Assembly: GCF_001421805.1 (NCBI RefSeq) | Contig: NZ_LMLC01000004.1 | Location: 186,001 to 250,000 of the forward strand | DNA length: 64,000 nt | Source of the DNA: Sphingomonas sp. Leaf34 | Lineage (GTDB): Bacteria > Pseudomonadota > Alphaproteobacteria > Sphingomonadales > Sphingomonadaceae | Direction of reading: 5' to 3' | Shown: positions 35,393-43,740 of the stretch, piece after piece | Position numbering within the stretch: position 1 is the stretch's first letter | Layout: each line of letters starts with the position of its first letter | Translations under genes and position numbers: made by a program | Notes under the pieces: generated by a model | What the model saw: the letters and a program-made list of their open reading frames with translations, nothing else | Databases searched by the model: none | What the model was told of the DNA's origin: nothing

Positions 35393-37207
35393 CTAAAGCC
35401 CGGCGCCTGCCAGCATCGCCGATGCGCCCTTTTCGGCTTCGTCGGCGAGGCCACGGAACATGCCGAACAGTTCACGGCCCATGCCGCTGACCGGTGGCGG
35501 CGTCGCGACCATCTTGCGCGTCGCCCAGACGTCCGCGTCGACCAGCGCCTCCAGCGTGCCGTTGACCGCATCGACGCGGATCATGTCGCCGTCGCGGATC
35601 AGGCCGATCGCGCCGTCGAGCAGCGCCTCGGGCGAGCAATGGATCGCGCACGGCACCTTGCCGCTCGCGCCCGACATGCGGCCATCGGTGACGAGCGCCA
35701 CCTTGAACCCGCGATTCTGCAGCACGCCCAGCGGCGGGGTCAGCTTGTGCAGCTCGGGCATGCCGTTCGCGCGCGGCCCCTGGAATCGGACGACGACGAC
35801 GACGTCCTTCTCCAGCTCACCGCGCTTGAACGCTTCGATCACGTCGAGCTGGTCGTCGAACACCATCGCCGGTGCCTCGACGATCCAGCGCTCGCGCTCG
35901 ACCGCGGACACCTTGATGCACGCACGGCCGATATTACCCGCGAGGATGCGCATGCCCCCATCGGGGGAGAAGGGCGCGGTGGCGGGGCGCAGGATCGTCT
36001 CGTCACCGCTGTCGGGCGTATCGCGCCAGCCGAGCGTACCATCCTCGACGACCGCGGTCTTTGCATAGGCCGACAGATCCTGCCCGCCGATCGTCATGAT
36101 GTCGCCGTGCAGCAGGCCTTCGCTCAACAGCTCGCGGATCACATAGGGCATACCGCCCGCCGCCTCGAACGCGTTCACGTCGGCCGAACCATTGGGATAG
36201 ACGCGCGCGATCAGTGGGACGGCGCAGGAGAGGCGATCGAAATCCTCCCAGTCGATGATGATCCCGGCCGCACGCGCGATCGCGGGGACGTGGAGCAGAT
36301 GGTTGGTCGACCCGCCGGTCGCGAGCAGGCCGACCGCCGCATTCACGATCGCCTTCTCGTCGACGCAGTGGCCGAGCGGCCGGTAATCGTCGCCGCGCGC
36401 ACCGATTTTGGCGAGCCGGTGGACCGCTGCGCGGGTAAGTTCCTGGCGAAGCTTCGTGCCCGGATTGACGAACGCCGCGCCCGGCATGTGGAGGCCCATG
36501 ACCTCCATCATCATCTGGTTGGTGTTGGCGGTGCCGTAGAAGGTGCAGGTGCCCTTCGAATGATAGGCGCCGATCTCGGCCTCGAGCAGTTCCTCGCGGC
36601 CGACCAGACCCTCGGCGAACTTCTCGCGCACCGCGGCCTTCGCCTTGTTGGGCAGGCCGGTCGGCATCGGGCCGCCGGGGATCAGCACCATCGGCAGATG
36701 GCCGAAGCGCAATGCGCCCATCAGCAGCCCGGGGACGATCTTGTCGCAGATGCCGAGCAGCGCCGCGCCCTCGAACGTACCATGGCTGAGCGCGATCGCA
36801 GTGCTCAGCGCGATTGTGTCGCGGCTGAACAGCGACAGCTCCATGCCCGGATACCCTTGCGTTACGCCGTCGCACATTGCCGGCACGCCGCCCGCGACCT
36901 GCGCGGTGGCACCCGCTTCTCGCGCCCAGACCTTCATCAGCTCGGGGTAGCGGTAATAGACCGCGTGCGCCGACAGCATGTCGTTATACGCCGTCACGAT
37001 GCCGATGTTCATGCCGCCATCGGCCTTCATCGCGTCGCGGTCCTCCTCGGTCCCGGCATAGGCGTGCGCGAGGTTCGCGCAGCCTAGACCCGGACGCCGG
37101 ACCTGCGCCGCCGCCTCGCGCTCGATCAGCGCGAGATAGGCGGCGCGGCTGTCGCGCGAGCGGTCGATGATCCGGTCGGTGACTGCGGCGACGACGGCGT
37201 TCAGCAT
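35393..37207 (-). CDS. edd: Phosphogluconate dehydratase
   Basis: This 604-residue IlvD/Edd-family Fe-S enzyme converts 6-phosphogluconate to KDPG. The length and the segments AYNDMLSAHAVYYRYPELMK, MCDGVTQGYPGMELSLFSRD and LLGICDKIVPGLLMG are characteristic of Edd rather than IlvD. Cluster Cys residues are seen in these and in GKVPCAIH. It begins one base after the pgl stop. Confidence 0.95.
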   Translation of the reverse strand: MLNAVVAAVTDRIIDRSRDSRAAYLALIEREAAAQVRRPGLGCANLAHAYAGTEEDRDAMKADGGMNIGIVTAYNDMLSAHAVYYRYPELMKVWAREAGATAQVAGGVPAMCDGVTQGYPGMELSLFSRDTIALSTAIALSHGTFEGAALLGICDKIVPGLLMGALRFGHLPMVLIPGGPMPTGLPNKAKAAVREKFAEGLVGREELLEAEIGAYHSKGTCTFYGTANTNQMMMEVMGLHMPGAAFVNPGTKLRQELTRAAVHRLAKIGARGDDYRPLGHCVDEKAIVNAAVGLLATGGSTNHLLHVPAIARAAGIIIDWEDFDRLSCAVPLIARVYPNGSADVNAFEAAGGMPYVIRELLSEGLLHGDIMTIGGQDLSAYAKTAVVEDGTLGWRDTPDSGDETILRPATAPFSPDGGMRILAGNIGRACIKVSAVERERWIVEAPAMVFDDQLDVIEAFKRGELEKDVVVVVRFQGPRANGMPELHKLTPPLGVLQNRGFKVALVTDGRMSGASGKVPCAIHCSPEALLDGAIGLIRDGDMIRVDAVNGTLEALVDADVWATRKMVATPPPVSGMGRELFGMFRGLADEAEKGASAMLAGAGL

Positions 37208-37208
37208 C

Positions 37209-37913
37209 TCAAGCGGCCCAGTGGACGTCGACGGGCAGCTCGACTTCGGCGAGTACGCGGCCGATCGGATAGCGCGAGGACGGCCCCTGTTCGATCGCCT
37301 GTTCCAGCACCTTCTTCTTTTCGTCGCCGGTGATCATGATCATCAGCGCCTTCGACGAAGCGATCGCCGCTGCCGAGAGCGTGACGCGCGCCAGCCCTGC
37401 CTCCGGCGGCAGCGGATCGGGCATCACGCCGAGTGCGCGGCGTTCCTTGGGACCGCTCAGCGCCTCGTCATAATCGGGGCCGGGGAAGATCGACGCGGTA
37501 TGGCCGTCGGTGCCCATGCCGAGCAGGCAGAAGTCGAGCGGCCAGTGCAGGTCCTGCATCAGCGCATCCGCCGAACGGCCCGCCGCCTTGTAATCCGACA
37601 TCGCCTCGGGGACGATCGGCTTCACGCGCGCGCCCTTGGGAAGAAAGATCTTCGCCAGTGCGGTGACGTTCGACAGCGGATCGCCGAGCTTCACGATACG
37701 CTCGTCGCCGGGGATGATCGTGACCTTCTTCCAGTCGAGTTTCGCCTGGGCCAGCTTTTCGTACGCGGCCATTGGCGTCTTGCCGCCCGCCAGCGCGATC
37801 ACTGCCGAGCCGCGCGCGTCGAGCGCGCTCTCGATGACGAACTGGATGTCACCCGCGACGGCGTTGGCGAGCTCGTCCGCGTCGTCGTAATCCCACCATT
37901 CGATCTCGGTCAT
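37209..37913 (-). CDS. pgl: 6-phosphogluconolactonase
   Basis: This 234-residue DevB/SOL-type lactonase hydrolyses the product of Zwf. It shows ALAGGKTPMAAYEKLA, the GDERIV motif in TIIPGDERIVKLGDPLSNV, and GMGTDGHTASIFPG. The ATG at 37913 is the family start; 20 in-frame residues before it come from the repeat. It leads directly into edd. Confidence 0.94.
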   Translation of the reverse strand: MTEIEWWDYDDADELANAVAGDIQFVIESALDARGSAVIALAGGKTPMAAYEKLAQAKLDWKKVTIIPGDERIVKLGDPLSNVTALAKIFLPKGARVKPIVPEAMSDYKAAGRSADALMQDLHWPLDFCLLGMGTDGHTASIFPGPDYDEALSGPKERRALGVMPDPLPPEAGLARVTLSAAAIASSKALMIMITGDEKKKVLEQAIEQGPSSRYPIGRVLAEVELPVDVHWAA

Positions 37914-37934
37914 TCGATCTTTCCTTAAAATCTT

Positions 37935-38008
37935 TCCGTTCGTCCTGAGCGAAGTCGAAGGACATTGCCACAAGCGGGCGGCCCTTCGACTTCGCTCAGG
38001 GCGAACGG
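37935..38008. repeat. Palindromic repeat (TTCGTCCTGAGCGAAGTCGAA type)
   Basis: CGTTCGTCCTGAGCGAAGTC followed by GAAGG on the left pairs with CCTTCGACTTCGCTCAGGGC and GAACG on the right, about 25 bp of stem. This sequence type is widespread in alpha- and betaproteobacterial genomes. It lies between zwf and pgl. Confidence 0.85.
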
Positions 38009-38033
38009 ACGCGGGGGATAATTCCCCTGAAAC

Positions 38034-39497
38034 TCAGTCGTCCTGCCAGGTCACCCCGTCGCGCTCGGTGAGCGCGATCGCGGCGGAGGGCCCCCAGCTG
38101 CCCGATGCATAGCTTTTGGGCTTCATCGCGTTCGCCTTCCACCCCTCGCGGATCGCATCGATCCAGGTCCACTGCGCCTCGACCTCGTCGCGGCGCACGA
38201 ACAGCGTCTGGTCGCCCTCGATCAGGTCGAGCAGCAGACGCTCATACGCGATCCGGCGCCGCGAGCCGGCGAACTCGGCATCCATGCTCAGGTTCAACGG
38301 CACCTCGCGCAGGCGGACGCCCTCGCGATCGAGCCCCGGCTCCTTCGCCATCACCAGCAGCTGGATATATTCCTCCGGTTGCAGGCGGATGATCAGCATG
38401 TTGGGCTGCAACAGCCCGCCACGGCCGGCGAACATCGAATGCGGCACAGCCTTGAACTGGATCGCGATCTCGCTGCGTCGCGTCGCCATGCGCTTGCCGG
38501 TACGCAGGTAGAACGGCACGCCCTGCCAGCGCCAGTTGTCGACATGCGCCTTGATCGCGACGAACGTCTCAGTGTTCGACGGCTTGCCGAGTTCGTCGGA
38601 GTAGCTCTTGACGATCTTCCCTTTCACCGCGCCGTCGGCATATTGGCCGGTGACCGTGACGTGCGGCGCTTCCTCGGGCTTGATCATCCGCAACGAGCGG
38701 AAGACCTTGGACTTTTCGTCGCGGACATCGGTGCCTTCGAACCGGGCAGGCGGCTCCATCGCGATCAGCGCGAGCAGCTGGAGCATGTGATTGGCGACCA
38801 TGTCGCGCAGCGCACCCGCGGTCTCGTAATAGCCGGCGCGTTCTTCGAGCCCCACCGTTTCGGAGATCGTGATCTGGACGTTGTCGATCCCCTGCGCATT
38901 CCAGACGGGCTCGAAAAACGAGTTGCCGAACCGCAGCGCGAGGATGTTCTGGACGGTTTCCTTGCCAAGATAATGATCGATCCGGTAGGTCCGCTCCTCG
39001 GGGAAAGCCTTTGCCACCGCATCGTTGATCTCGCGGCTGGTCTCGAGATCATAGCCGAGCGGCTTTTCGAGGCCGACCCGGACGGTTTCACCGGCGAGGC
39101 CGACCTTGTGCAGCCCCTCGATCGCCGATTCGAACAGCGACGGCGCGGTCGACAGATAGATGGCCAGACCACCCGAGATGTCGCCGATTTTGTCCGCGAG
39201 CGGCTGGAAGCTGGCCGGATCGGACAGGTCGGTCGGCTGGTAATGAATCCGGTCGAGGAACGATCCGATCGCGGCCTCGTCCTTGCGATCATCCGACAGG
39301 AACTCGTCGAGCGCCTTCTTGGCGAATGCCCGATACTGCGTGTCGTCATAGTCGTGACGCGCCGCGCCCGTGATCGTCAGTTCATGGGGCAGCAAACCGT
39401 CGGCGTGCAGGCCATAGAGCGACGGCAGCAGCATGCGCTGCGCGAGATCGCCGGTCGCGCCGAACAGGAGCAGCTTGGCTACGGGATTACGGTGCAT
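38034..39497 (-). CDS. zwf: Glucose-6-phosphate dehydrogenase
   Basis: This 487-residue Zwf has the NADP-binding start LLLFGATGDLAQRMLLPSLYGL, the substrate motif RIDHYLGKETVQNILALRF, and the conserved C-terminal DLIEGDQTLFVRRDEVE. It makes 6-phosphogluconolactone and NADPH, and heads the ED block zwf, pgl, edd, glk, eda on this strand. It begins 36 bases after argC. Confidence 0.96.
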   Translation of the reverse strand: MHRNPVAKLLLFGATGDLAQRMLLPSLYGLHADGLLPHELTITGAARHDYDDTQYRAFAKKALDEFLSDDRKDEAAIGSFLDRIHYQPTDLSDPASFQPLADKIGDISGGLAIYLSTAPSLFESAIEGLHKVGLAGETVRVGLEKPLGYDLETSREINDAVAKAFPEERTYRIDHYLGKETVQNILALRFGNSFFEPVWNAQGIDNVQITISETVGLEERAGYYETAGALRDMVANHMLQLLALIAMEPPARFEGTDVRDEKSKVFRSLRMIKPEEAPHVTVTGQYADGAVKGKIVKSYSDELGKPSNTETFVAIKAHVDNWRWQGVPFYLRTGKRMATRRSEIAIQFKAVPHSMFAGRGGLLQPNMLIIRLQPEEYIQLLVMAKEPGLDREGVRLREVPLNLSMDAEFAGSRRRIAYERLLLDLIEGDQTLFVRRDEVEAQWTWIDAIREGWKANAMKPKSYASGSWGPSAAIALTERDGVTWQDD

Positions 39498-39533
39498 GAA
39501 AGCTCCTGGAACTCGCCGGGTGGGACGCCGGTC

Positions 39534-40457
39534 TTAGAAAACAAGGCCGGCCACGGGATCGACCCCGGCCATGATGTTGAGGTTCTGGACCGCCGCGCCG
39601 CCGGCGCCCTTGCCCAGATTGTCGAGCGTGGCGACCAGCCGTGCATGGCCGACGGCATCGTTGCCGCAAACCCGCAGCGTCAGGCGGTCGGTGCCGGCAT
39701 TTTCCTCGATATCGATCGCGCTGATATCGCCAGCCTCGACCGAAACGAGCGTCGAACGGTCGAACGCAGCGCGCAAGACGTCCTCGATCGCCGCCAGACT
39801 CGGGCGGCCGGGTAGCGCGTGGAGGTGCAGCGGCACCTCGACGACCATGCCGCGATAGGCGTTGGCTACCGCCGGCGCGAAGATCGGCGCGTGCACGAGG
39901 CCGGCATGCTGAGTCATCTCGGCAATATGCTTGTGCGCGAGCCCCAGCGCATAGGCGCGGAACGCCGTCGTCGTCCCGCCCGCTTCGAATTGGGCGATCA
40001 TCGCCTTGCCACCGCCAGAATAGCCCGACGTCGCGTTGACGCTTAGCGGCAGGTCGGCGGGAAGGAGCTTGGCCGCAACGAGGGGCGCGACGAGCGCGAG
40101 GAAGCCGGTCGGATAGCAGCCGGGATTAGCGACGCGCATCGCGGTCGCGACCATCTCGGCCTGGCCCGGTAGTTCGGGAAAGCCGTACGTCCAGCCCGCC
40201 GCGACACGGTGTGCGCTGGAGGCGTCGATCACGCGGGTGCGGGGATTGTCGATCAGCGCAACCGCTTCGCGTGCGGCGTCGTCGGGCAGGCAGAGGATGA
40301 CGAAATCGGCATCGTTCAGCGCCTCTCGCCGAGCGGCAGGGTCCTTGCGCCGGTCTTCGGCGAGCAGCGCGATCGAAATATCATCGCGCCCTGCAAGCCG
40401 TTCGCGGATTTCGAGACCGGTGGTGCCGACCGCGCCATCAATGAAGACGCTGGTCAT
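39534..40457 (-). CDS. argC: N-acetyl-gamma-glutamyl-phosphate reductase, type 2
   Basis: This 307-residue ArgC of the shorter type-2 form reduces N-acetylglutamyl phosphate in arginine synthesis. It shows FIDGAVGTTGLEIRERLAG for NADP binding, the catalytic Cys in VANPGCYPTGFLAL, GYSGGGKAMI, and HKHIAEMTQHAG with a catalytic His. The start overlaps the stop of the SH3 gene (ATGA). Placement just upstream of zwf suggests a long transcript, though the functional link is not obvious. Confidence 0.94.
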   Translation of the reverse strand: MTSVFIDGAVGTTGLEIRERLAGRDDISIALLAEDRRKDPAARREALNDADFVILCLPDDAAREAVALIDNPRTRVIDASSAHRVAAGWTYGFPELPGQAEMVATAMRVANPGCYPTGFLALVAPLVAAKLLPADLPLSVNATSGYSGGGKAMIAQFEAGGTTTAFRAYALGLAHKHIAEMTQHAGLVHAPIFAPAVANAYRGMVVEVPLHLHALPGRPSLAAIEDVLRAAFDRSTLVSVEAGDISAIDIEENAGTDRLTLRVCGNDAVGHARLVATLDNLGKGAGGAAVQNLNIMAGVDPVAGLVF

Positions 40458-40876
40458 GCGGAGGCTTCCGGCGCCAGCTCAAGCGCTGCGGCCCCGACAT
40501 AGCCAACAAGGCCGCTCGGTCGTGCGACGCCCCAAGCGGAAACGCCAGCAATTTCCAGCACTTCGAAACTGTCGCCGGGATTGAGGTCGACCATCGTATC
40601 GCTCGCTTCATCGCGTCCGCTGCGCAACAAAGTTGCGCGCGTAACGGGCCGTATCATCGGGACGGCATAGTGTGGAGCGAATACGTATTCGGCAAGGCGA
40701 ATGTCGGCGATATCGCGGCGAATGGCATGCGTGCGCGGGTCGAGGTTCACCGAACGGCCGGTCAGCGCGAAGCTGGCCCGAGCCTTGTCGTCGAACGGCT
40801 CAAGCGTGAGCGGCGGTGTGGCCGTTTGCGCCAGCGGGGGCGGGGCCGTCGCCGATGAATTGCCCGAACTCTTCAA
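40454..40876 (-). CDS. SH3-like domain protein, unknown function
   Basis: The frame reads about 140 residues. The conserved part begins at FALTGRSVNLDPRTHAIRRDIADIRLAEYVFAPHYA and leads to an SH3-type segment MVDLNPGDSFEVLEIAGVSAWGVARPSGLVGYVGAAAL. The start is uncertain: no ATG is found near the conserved part. A TTG at 40876 is taken here, while an ATG at 40963 would overlap the MarR gene more deeply. No signal peptide is seen. It is coupled to argC by a four-base overlap. Confidence 0.65.
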   Translation of the reverse strand: MKSSGNSSATAPPPLAQTATPPLTLEPFDDKARASFALTGRSVNLDPRTHAIRRDIADIRLAEYVFAPHYAVPMIRPVTRATLLRSGRDEASDTMVDLNPGDSFEVLEIAGVSAWGVARPSGLVGYVGAAALELAPEASA

Positions 40877-41159
40877 GAAAATCTGCCCCTTCGGTCGTGC
40901 GCGCGACAAAGATGTTGCGCTTGTCGCTGTCGTCGCGTTGCCGGCGCAGATAGCCGAGCGCACCCAATCTGTTCAAGGCGCGCGTGACCACCGGTTTCGA
41001 TACGTTCAGCGCACGGGCCAGGCCGCGTACCGTATGCGGGCCCGGTTTGAGGTATACGAGTAGAAGCAGCGCCATCTGGCGATTGGTCAGATCGGGTTCA
41101 CCCGAACGGACATAATCCACCAGAGCGGTCATCCAGGTCGATAAGGTATTGGCTGCCAT
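40800..41159 (-). CDS. MarR family transcriptional regulator
   Basis: This 119-residue winged-helix protein shows LTNRQMALLLLVYLKPGPHTVRGLARALNVSKPVVTRALNRLGALGYLRRQRDDSDKR: the recognition helix, then the wing. The ATG at 41159 is one of several in frame (41222, 41132), and the ribosome site is weak. It overlaps the SH3 gene and is divergent from secG. MarR proteins usually repress nearby genes in response to small molecules; the ligand and targets are unknown. Confidence 0.85.
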   Translation of the reverse strand: MAANTLSTWMTALVDYVRSGEPDLTNRQMALLLLVYLKPGPHTVRGLARALNVSKPVVTRALNRLGALGYLRRQRDDSDKRNIFVARTTEGADFLEEFGQFIGDGPAPAGANGHTAAHA

Positions 41160-41367
41160 TGATGCCACAGCGTTGATCCGCCATCTGAATTTATATGCAC
41201 GATACCCAGTCATGAGCGTCATTACGGGGTCACAACGCCCGCCCGCACGGCTTGTTTCCGTAGTTTTGCATGCAGCGTGCGATATGCCGTGCCACCGTTC
41301 CGGTTGATCGAAGCCGCGCGGTCGCCTATGTGCCCGCCTTCGCAAAAGTTCCGGGGTCTTCCGCGCA

Positions 41368-41763
41368 ATGTTCGCCTTTCTGCTTGTCATCCACGCGATC
41401 ATCGCGGCCGCCCTCGTCACGGTGATCCTCATGCAGCGGTCGGAAGGCGGCGGTCTGGGTATGGGCGGCAGTCCGTCGGGGCTGATGTCGGCCCGCGGTG
41501 CGGCTGATTTCCTGACCCGCGCGACGGGCGTTCTGGGGACGATGTTCGTGCTGTTCTCGATCCTGCTCGCGGTTCTCGCGGCGAATCACCGGACCACGAC
41601 GATCGACACCTCGCTCGCGCGGACCCCGGCGGCCGCGACGGCCGTTCCGACCGCGCAGCCCAAGGGTGATGCGGCACCGTTTGCCGGTGGCGCTGAAAAC
41701 GCCGGCGCTCCGGCGGCGGCAACGGCCCCTGCCGACAACGGCGCGGTCCCACTCGCCCGATAA
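41368..41763 (+). CDS. secG: Preprotein translocase subunit SecG
   Basis: This 131-residue SecG has helix one at about 3-22, a loop with MQRSEGGGLGMGGSPSGLMSARG that matches the family, helix two at about 52-72, and an Ala/Pro-rich periplasmic or cytosolic tail of about 55 residues that is not conserved. It is part of the SecYEG channel. The gene precedes pyrG. Confidence 0.93.
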   Translation: MFAFLLVIHAIIAAALVTVILMQRSEGGGLGMGGSPSGLMSARGAADFLTRATGVLGTMFVLFSILLAVLAANHRTTTIDTSLARTPAAATAVPTAQPKGDAAPFAGGAENAGAPAAATAPADNGAVPLAR

Positions 41764-41784
41764 ATACTCCATTCGCCGATAATT

Positions 41785-41808
41785 AGCCCCTGCGTGAACC
41801 GCGGGGCT
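41785..41808 (+). terminator. Hairpin between secG and pyrG
   Basis: AGCCCC-T-GCG pairs with CGC-GGGGCT around TGAAC. The following bases (CTTGTCGTTCG) are only modestly T-rich, so it could be a weak terminator or a leader structure of pyrG, which is under pyrimidine control in other bacteria. Confidence 0.4.
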
Positions 41809-41848
41809 CTTGTCGTTCGTCCCCAACACACGCTACGAGACTCTTCCC

Positions 41849-43483
41849 ATGGCTCGGTACATTTTCATCACCGGGGGCGTGGTTTCGTCGCTCGGTAAAG
41901 GTCTCATGGCGGCATCGCTTGCCGCTCTCCTCCAGGCACGCGGCTACAGCGTCAGGATCCGGAAGTTCGATCCGTATCTGAACGTCGATCCCGGCACGAT
42001 GTCGCCCTATCAGCACGGCGAGGTCTACGTCACCGACGACGGCGCCGAGACCGATCTCGATCTCGGCCATTACGAGCGCTTCACCGGCGTTCCGTCGCGT
42101 CAGTCGGACAACGTCACCTCGGGGCGCATCTATCAGCAGATCATCGCCCGCGAGCGGCGCGGCGACTATCTTGGCGCGACCGTGCAGGTCATCCCGCACG
42201 TCACCGACGCGATCAAGGCGTTCGCACGGGCGGAGACCGACGATCTCGATTTCGTCCTGTGCGAGATCGGCGGCACCGTCGGCGATATCGAATCACTTCC
42301 GTTCATCGAGGCGATTCGTCAGCTGAAGAACGAGGAAGGTCGCGGCAAGGCGATCAGCATCCACGTGACCTTGGTGCCGTACATTGCGGCCGCGGGCGAA
42401 CTGAAGACCAAGCCGACTCAGCATTCGGTCCGCGAACTCGCAGCGCTGGGTGTCCAGCCGGACGTTCTCGTCTGCCGCTGCGAGCATCCGCTGCCGCCGT
42501 CGGAGCGCGCCAAGATCGCGCTGTTCTGCAACGTGCCCGCCAGCGCGGTCATCCCCGCGCTCGACGCGAAGAGCATCTACGCGGTGCCACTCCAGTATCA
42601 CGGCGAAGGCCTCGACATCGAAGTCCTCCGCGCGTTCGGGATCGAACCCGCCGATGCGCCCGATCTGTCGCGCTGGACCGAGATCATGGACCGGCTAACC
42701 AACCCGCAAGGCGAAGTCACGATCGGCGTGGTCGGCAAATATGTCGGGCTCCAGGACGCGTACAAGTCGCTCAACGAGGCGCTGGTCCACGGCGGCATCG
42801 CCAACCGCGTCAAGGTCAACGTCCGCTGGATCGACGCCGAATTGTTCGAGAACGCCGAAAGCGACATCGCCGGGCAGCTGGAGCCGTGCGACGCGATCCT
42901 CGTTCCCGGCGCGTTCGGCGAGCGTGGCGCAGAGGGCAAGATCGCCTCGGTCAAGTTCGCGCGCGAGCGGAAAATTCCGTATTTCGGAATCTGCTTCGGC
43001 ATGCAGATGGCGTGCGTCGAGGGCGCGCGCGGTCTTGGCGGCGTTCCCGCTGCCTCGTCGACCGAGTTCGGCCCGACGGACGAGCCGGTGGTCGGTATGA
43101 TCACCGAATGGATGGGGCGCGAAGGCCTCGAAACGCGCGCGGCCGAGGGCGACATGGGCGGCACGATGCGGCTGGGCGCGTATGACGCCAAGCTCGACGG
43201 CAACAGCGTGGTCGCGTCGATCTATGGCGGGACCGATATTTCGGAGCGTCATCGTCACCGCTACGAAGTGAACACCGGCTACAAGGAAGCGCTCGAGCAG
43301 GGCGGCCTCGTCTTTTCCGGCATGTCGCCCGACGGCACACTGCCCGAGATCGTCGAGCGTCCCGATCATCCGTGGTTCGTCGGCGTCCAGTTCCACCCGG
43401 AGCTGAAGTCTAAGCCGTTCGATCCGCACCCGCTGTTCGCCAGCTTCATCGAAGCCGCGGTCAAGCAGAGCCGCCTGGTCTAA
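41849..43483 (+). CDS. pyrG: CTP synthase
   Basis: This 544-residue CTP synthetase has an N-terminal synthase domain starting [17 protein letters not shown], with [21 protein letters not shown]. The C-terminal glutamine amidotransferase has the nucleophile Cys in [14 protein letters not shown] and His-Glu in [12 protein letters not shown]. It converts UTP to CTP. The ATG at 41849 is the family start. Confidence 0.97.
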   Translation: MARYIFITGGVVSSLGKGLMAASLAALLQARGYSVRIRKFDPYLNVDPGTMSPYQHGEVYVTDDGAETDLDLGHYERFTGVPSRQSDNVTSGRIYQQIIARERRGDYLGATVQVIPHVTDAIKAFARAETDDLDFVLCEIGGTVGDIESLPFIEAIRQLKNEEGRGKAISIHVTLVPYIAAAGELKTKPTQHSVRELAALGVQPDVLVCRCEHPLPPSERAKIALFCNVPASAVIPALDAKSIYAVPLQYHGEGLDIEVLRAFGIEPADAPDLSRWTEIMDRLTNPQGEVTIGVVGKYVGLQDAYKSLNEALVHGGIANRVKVNVRWIDAELFENAESDIAGQLEPCDAILVPGAFGERGAEGKIASVKFARERKIPYFGICFGMQMACVEGARGLGGVPAASSTEFGPTDEPVVGMITEWMGREGLETRAAEGDMGGTMRLGAYDAKLDGNSVVASIYGGTDISERHRHRYEVNTGYKEALEQGGLVFSGMSPDGTLPEIVERPDHPWFVGVQFHPELKSKPFDPHPLFASFIEAAVKQSRLV

Positions 43484-43530
43484 AACGGCCTTTCCCGGCG
43501 GGAGAGGCGGCGTGGGCGATTGCTCGCGAT

Positions 43531-43607
43531 CGTCATTCCCGCGGGGGCGGGGACCCCTAAATAGCTGACCTTTGTGTCTCTGGATCCCCGCCTCCCTGGG
43601 GATGACT
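43531..43607. repeat. Palindromic repeat between pyrG and the TonB receptor gene
   Basis: CGTCATTCCCGCGGGGGCGGGGACCC on the left pairs with GGATCCCCGCCTCCCTGGGGATGAC on the right; the centre has TAGCTGACC. It belongs to the same broad class as families B and E. The remainder of the 257-base gap shows only the GGGGAAA ribosome site of the receptor gene. Confidence 0.7.
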
Positions 43608-43740
43608 GGCTCCCGACAAAGGCAGCCGACGTTCGAGTCGACAGCGGCGAAGTCCGGCTTTCCAAGACCAAAGACACAACCACATTGAATCCCCCCTGAA
43701 TTACTGGACATTATGCACCAGGGTTCAGGGGAAATACTCG

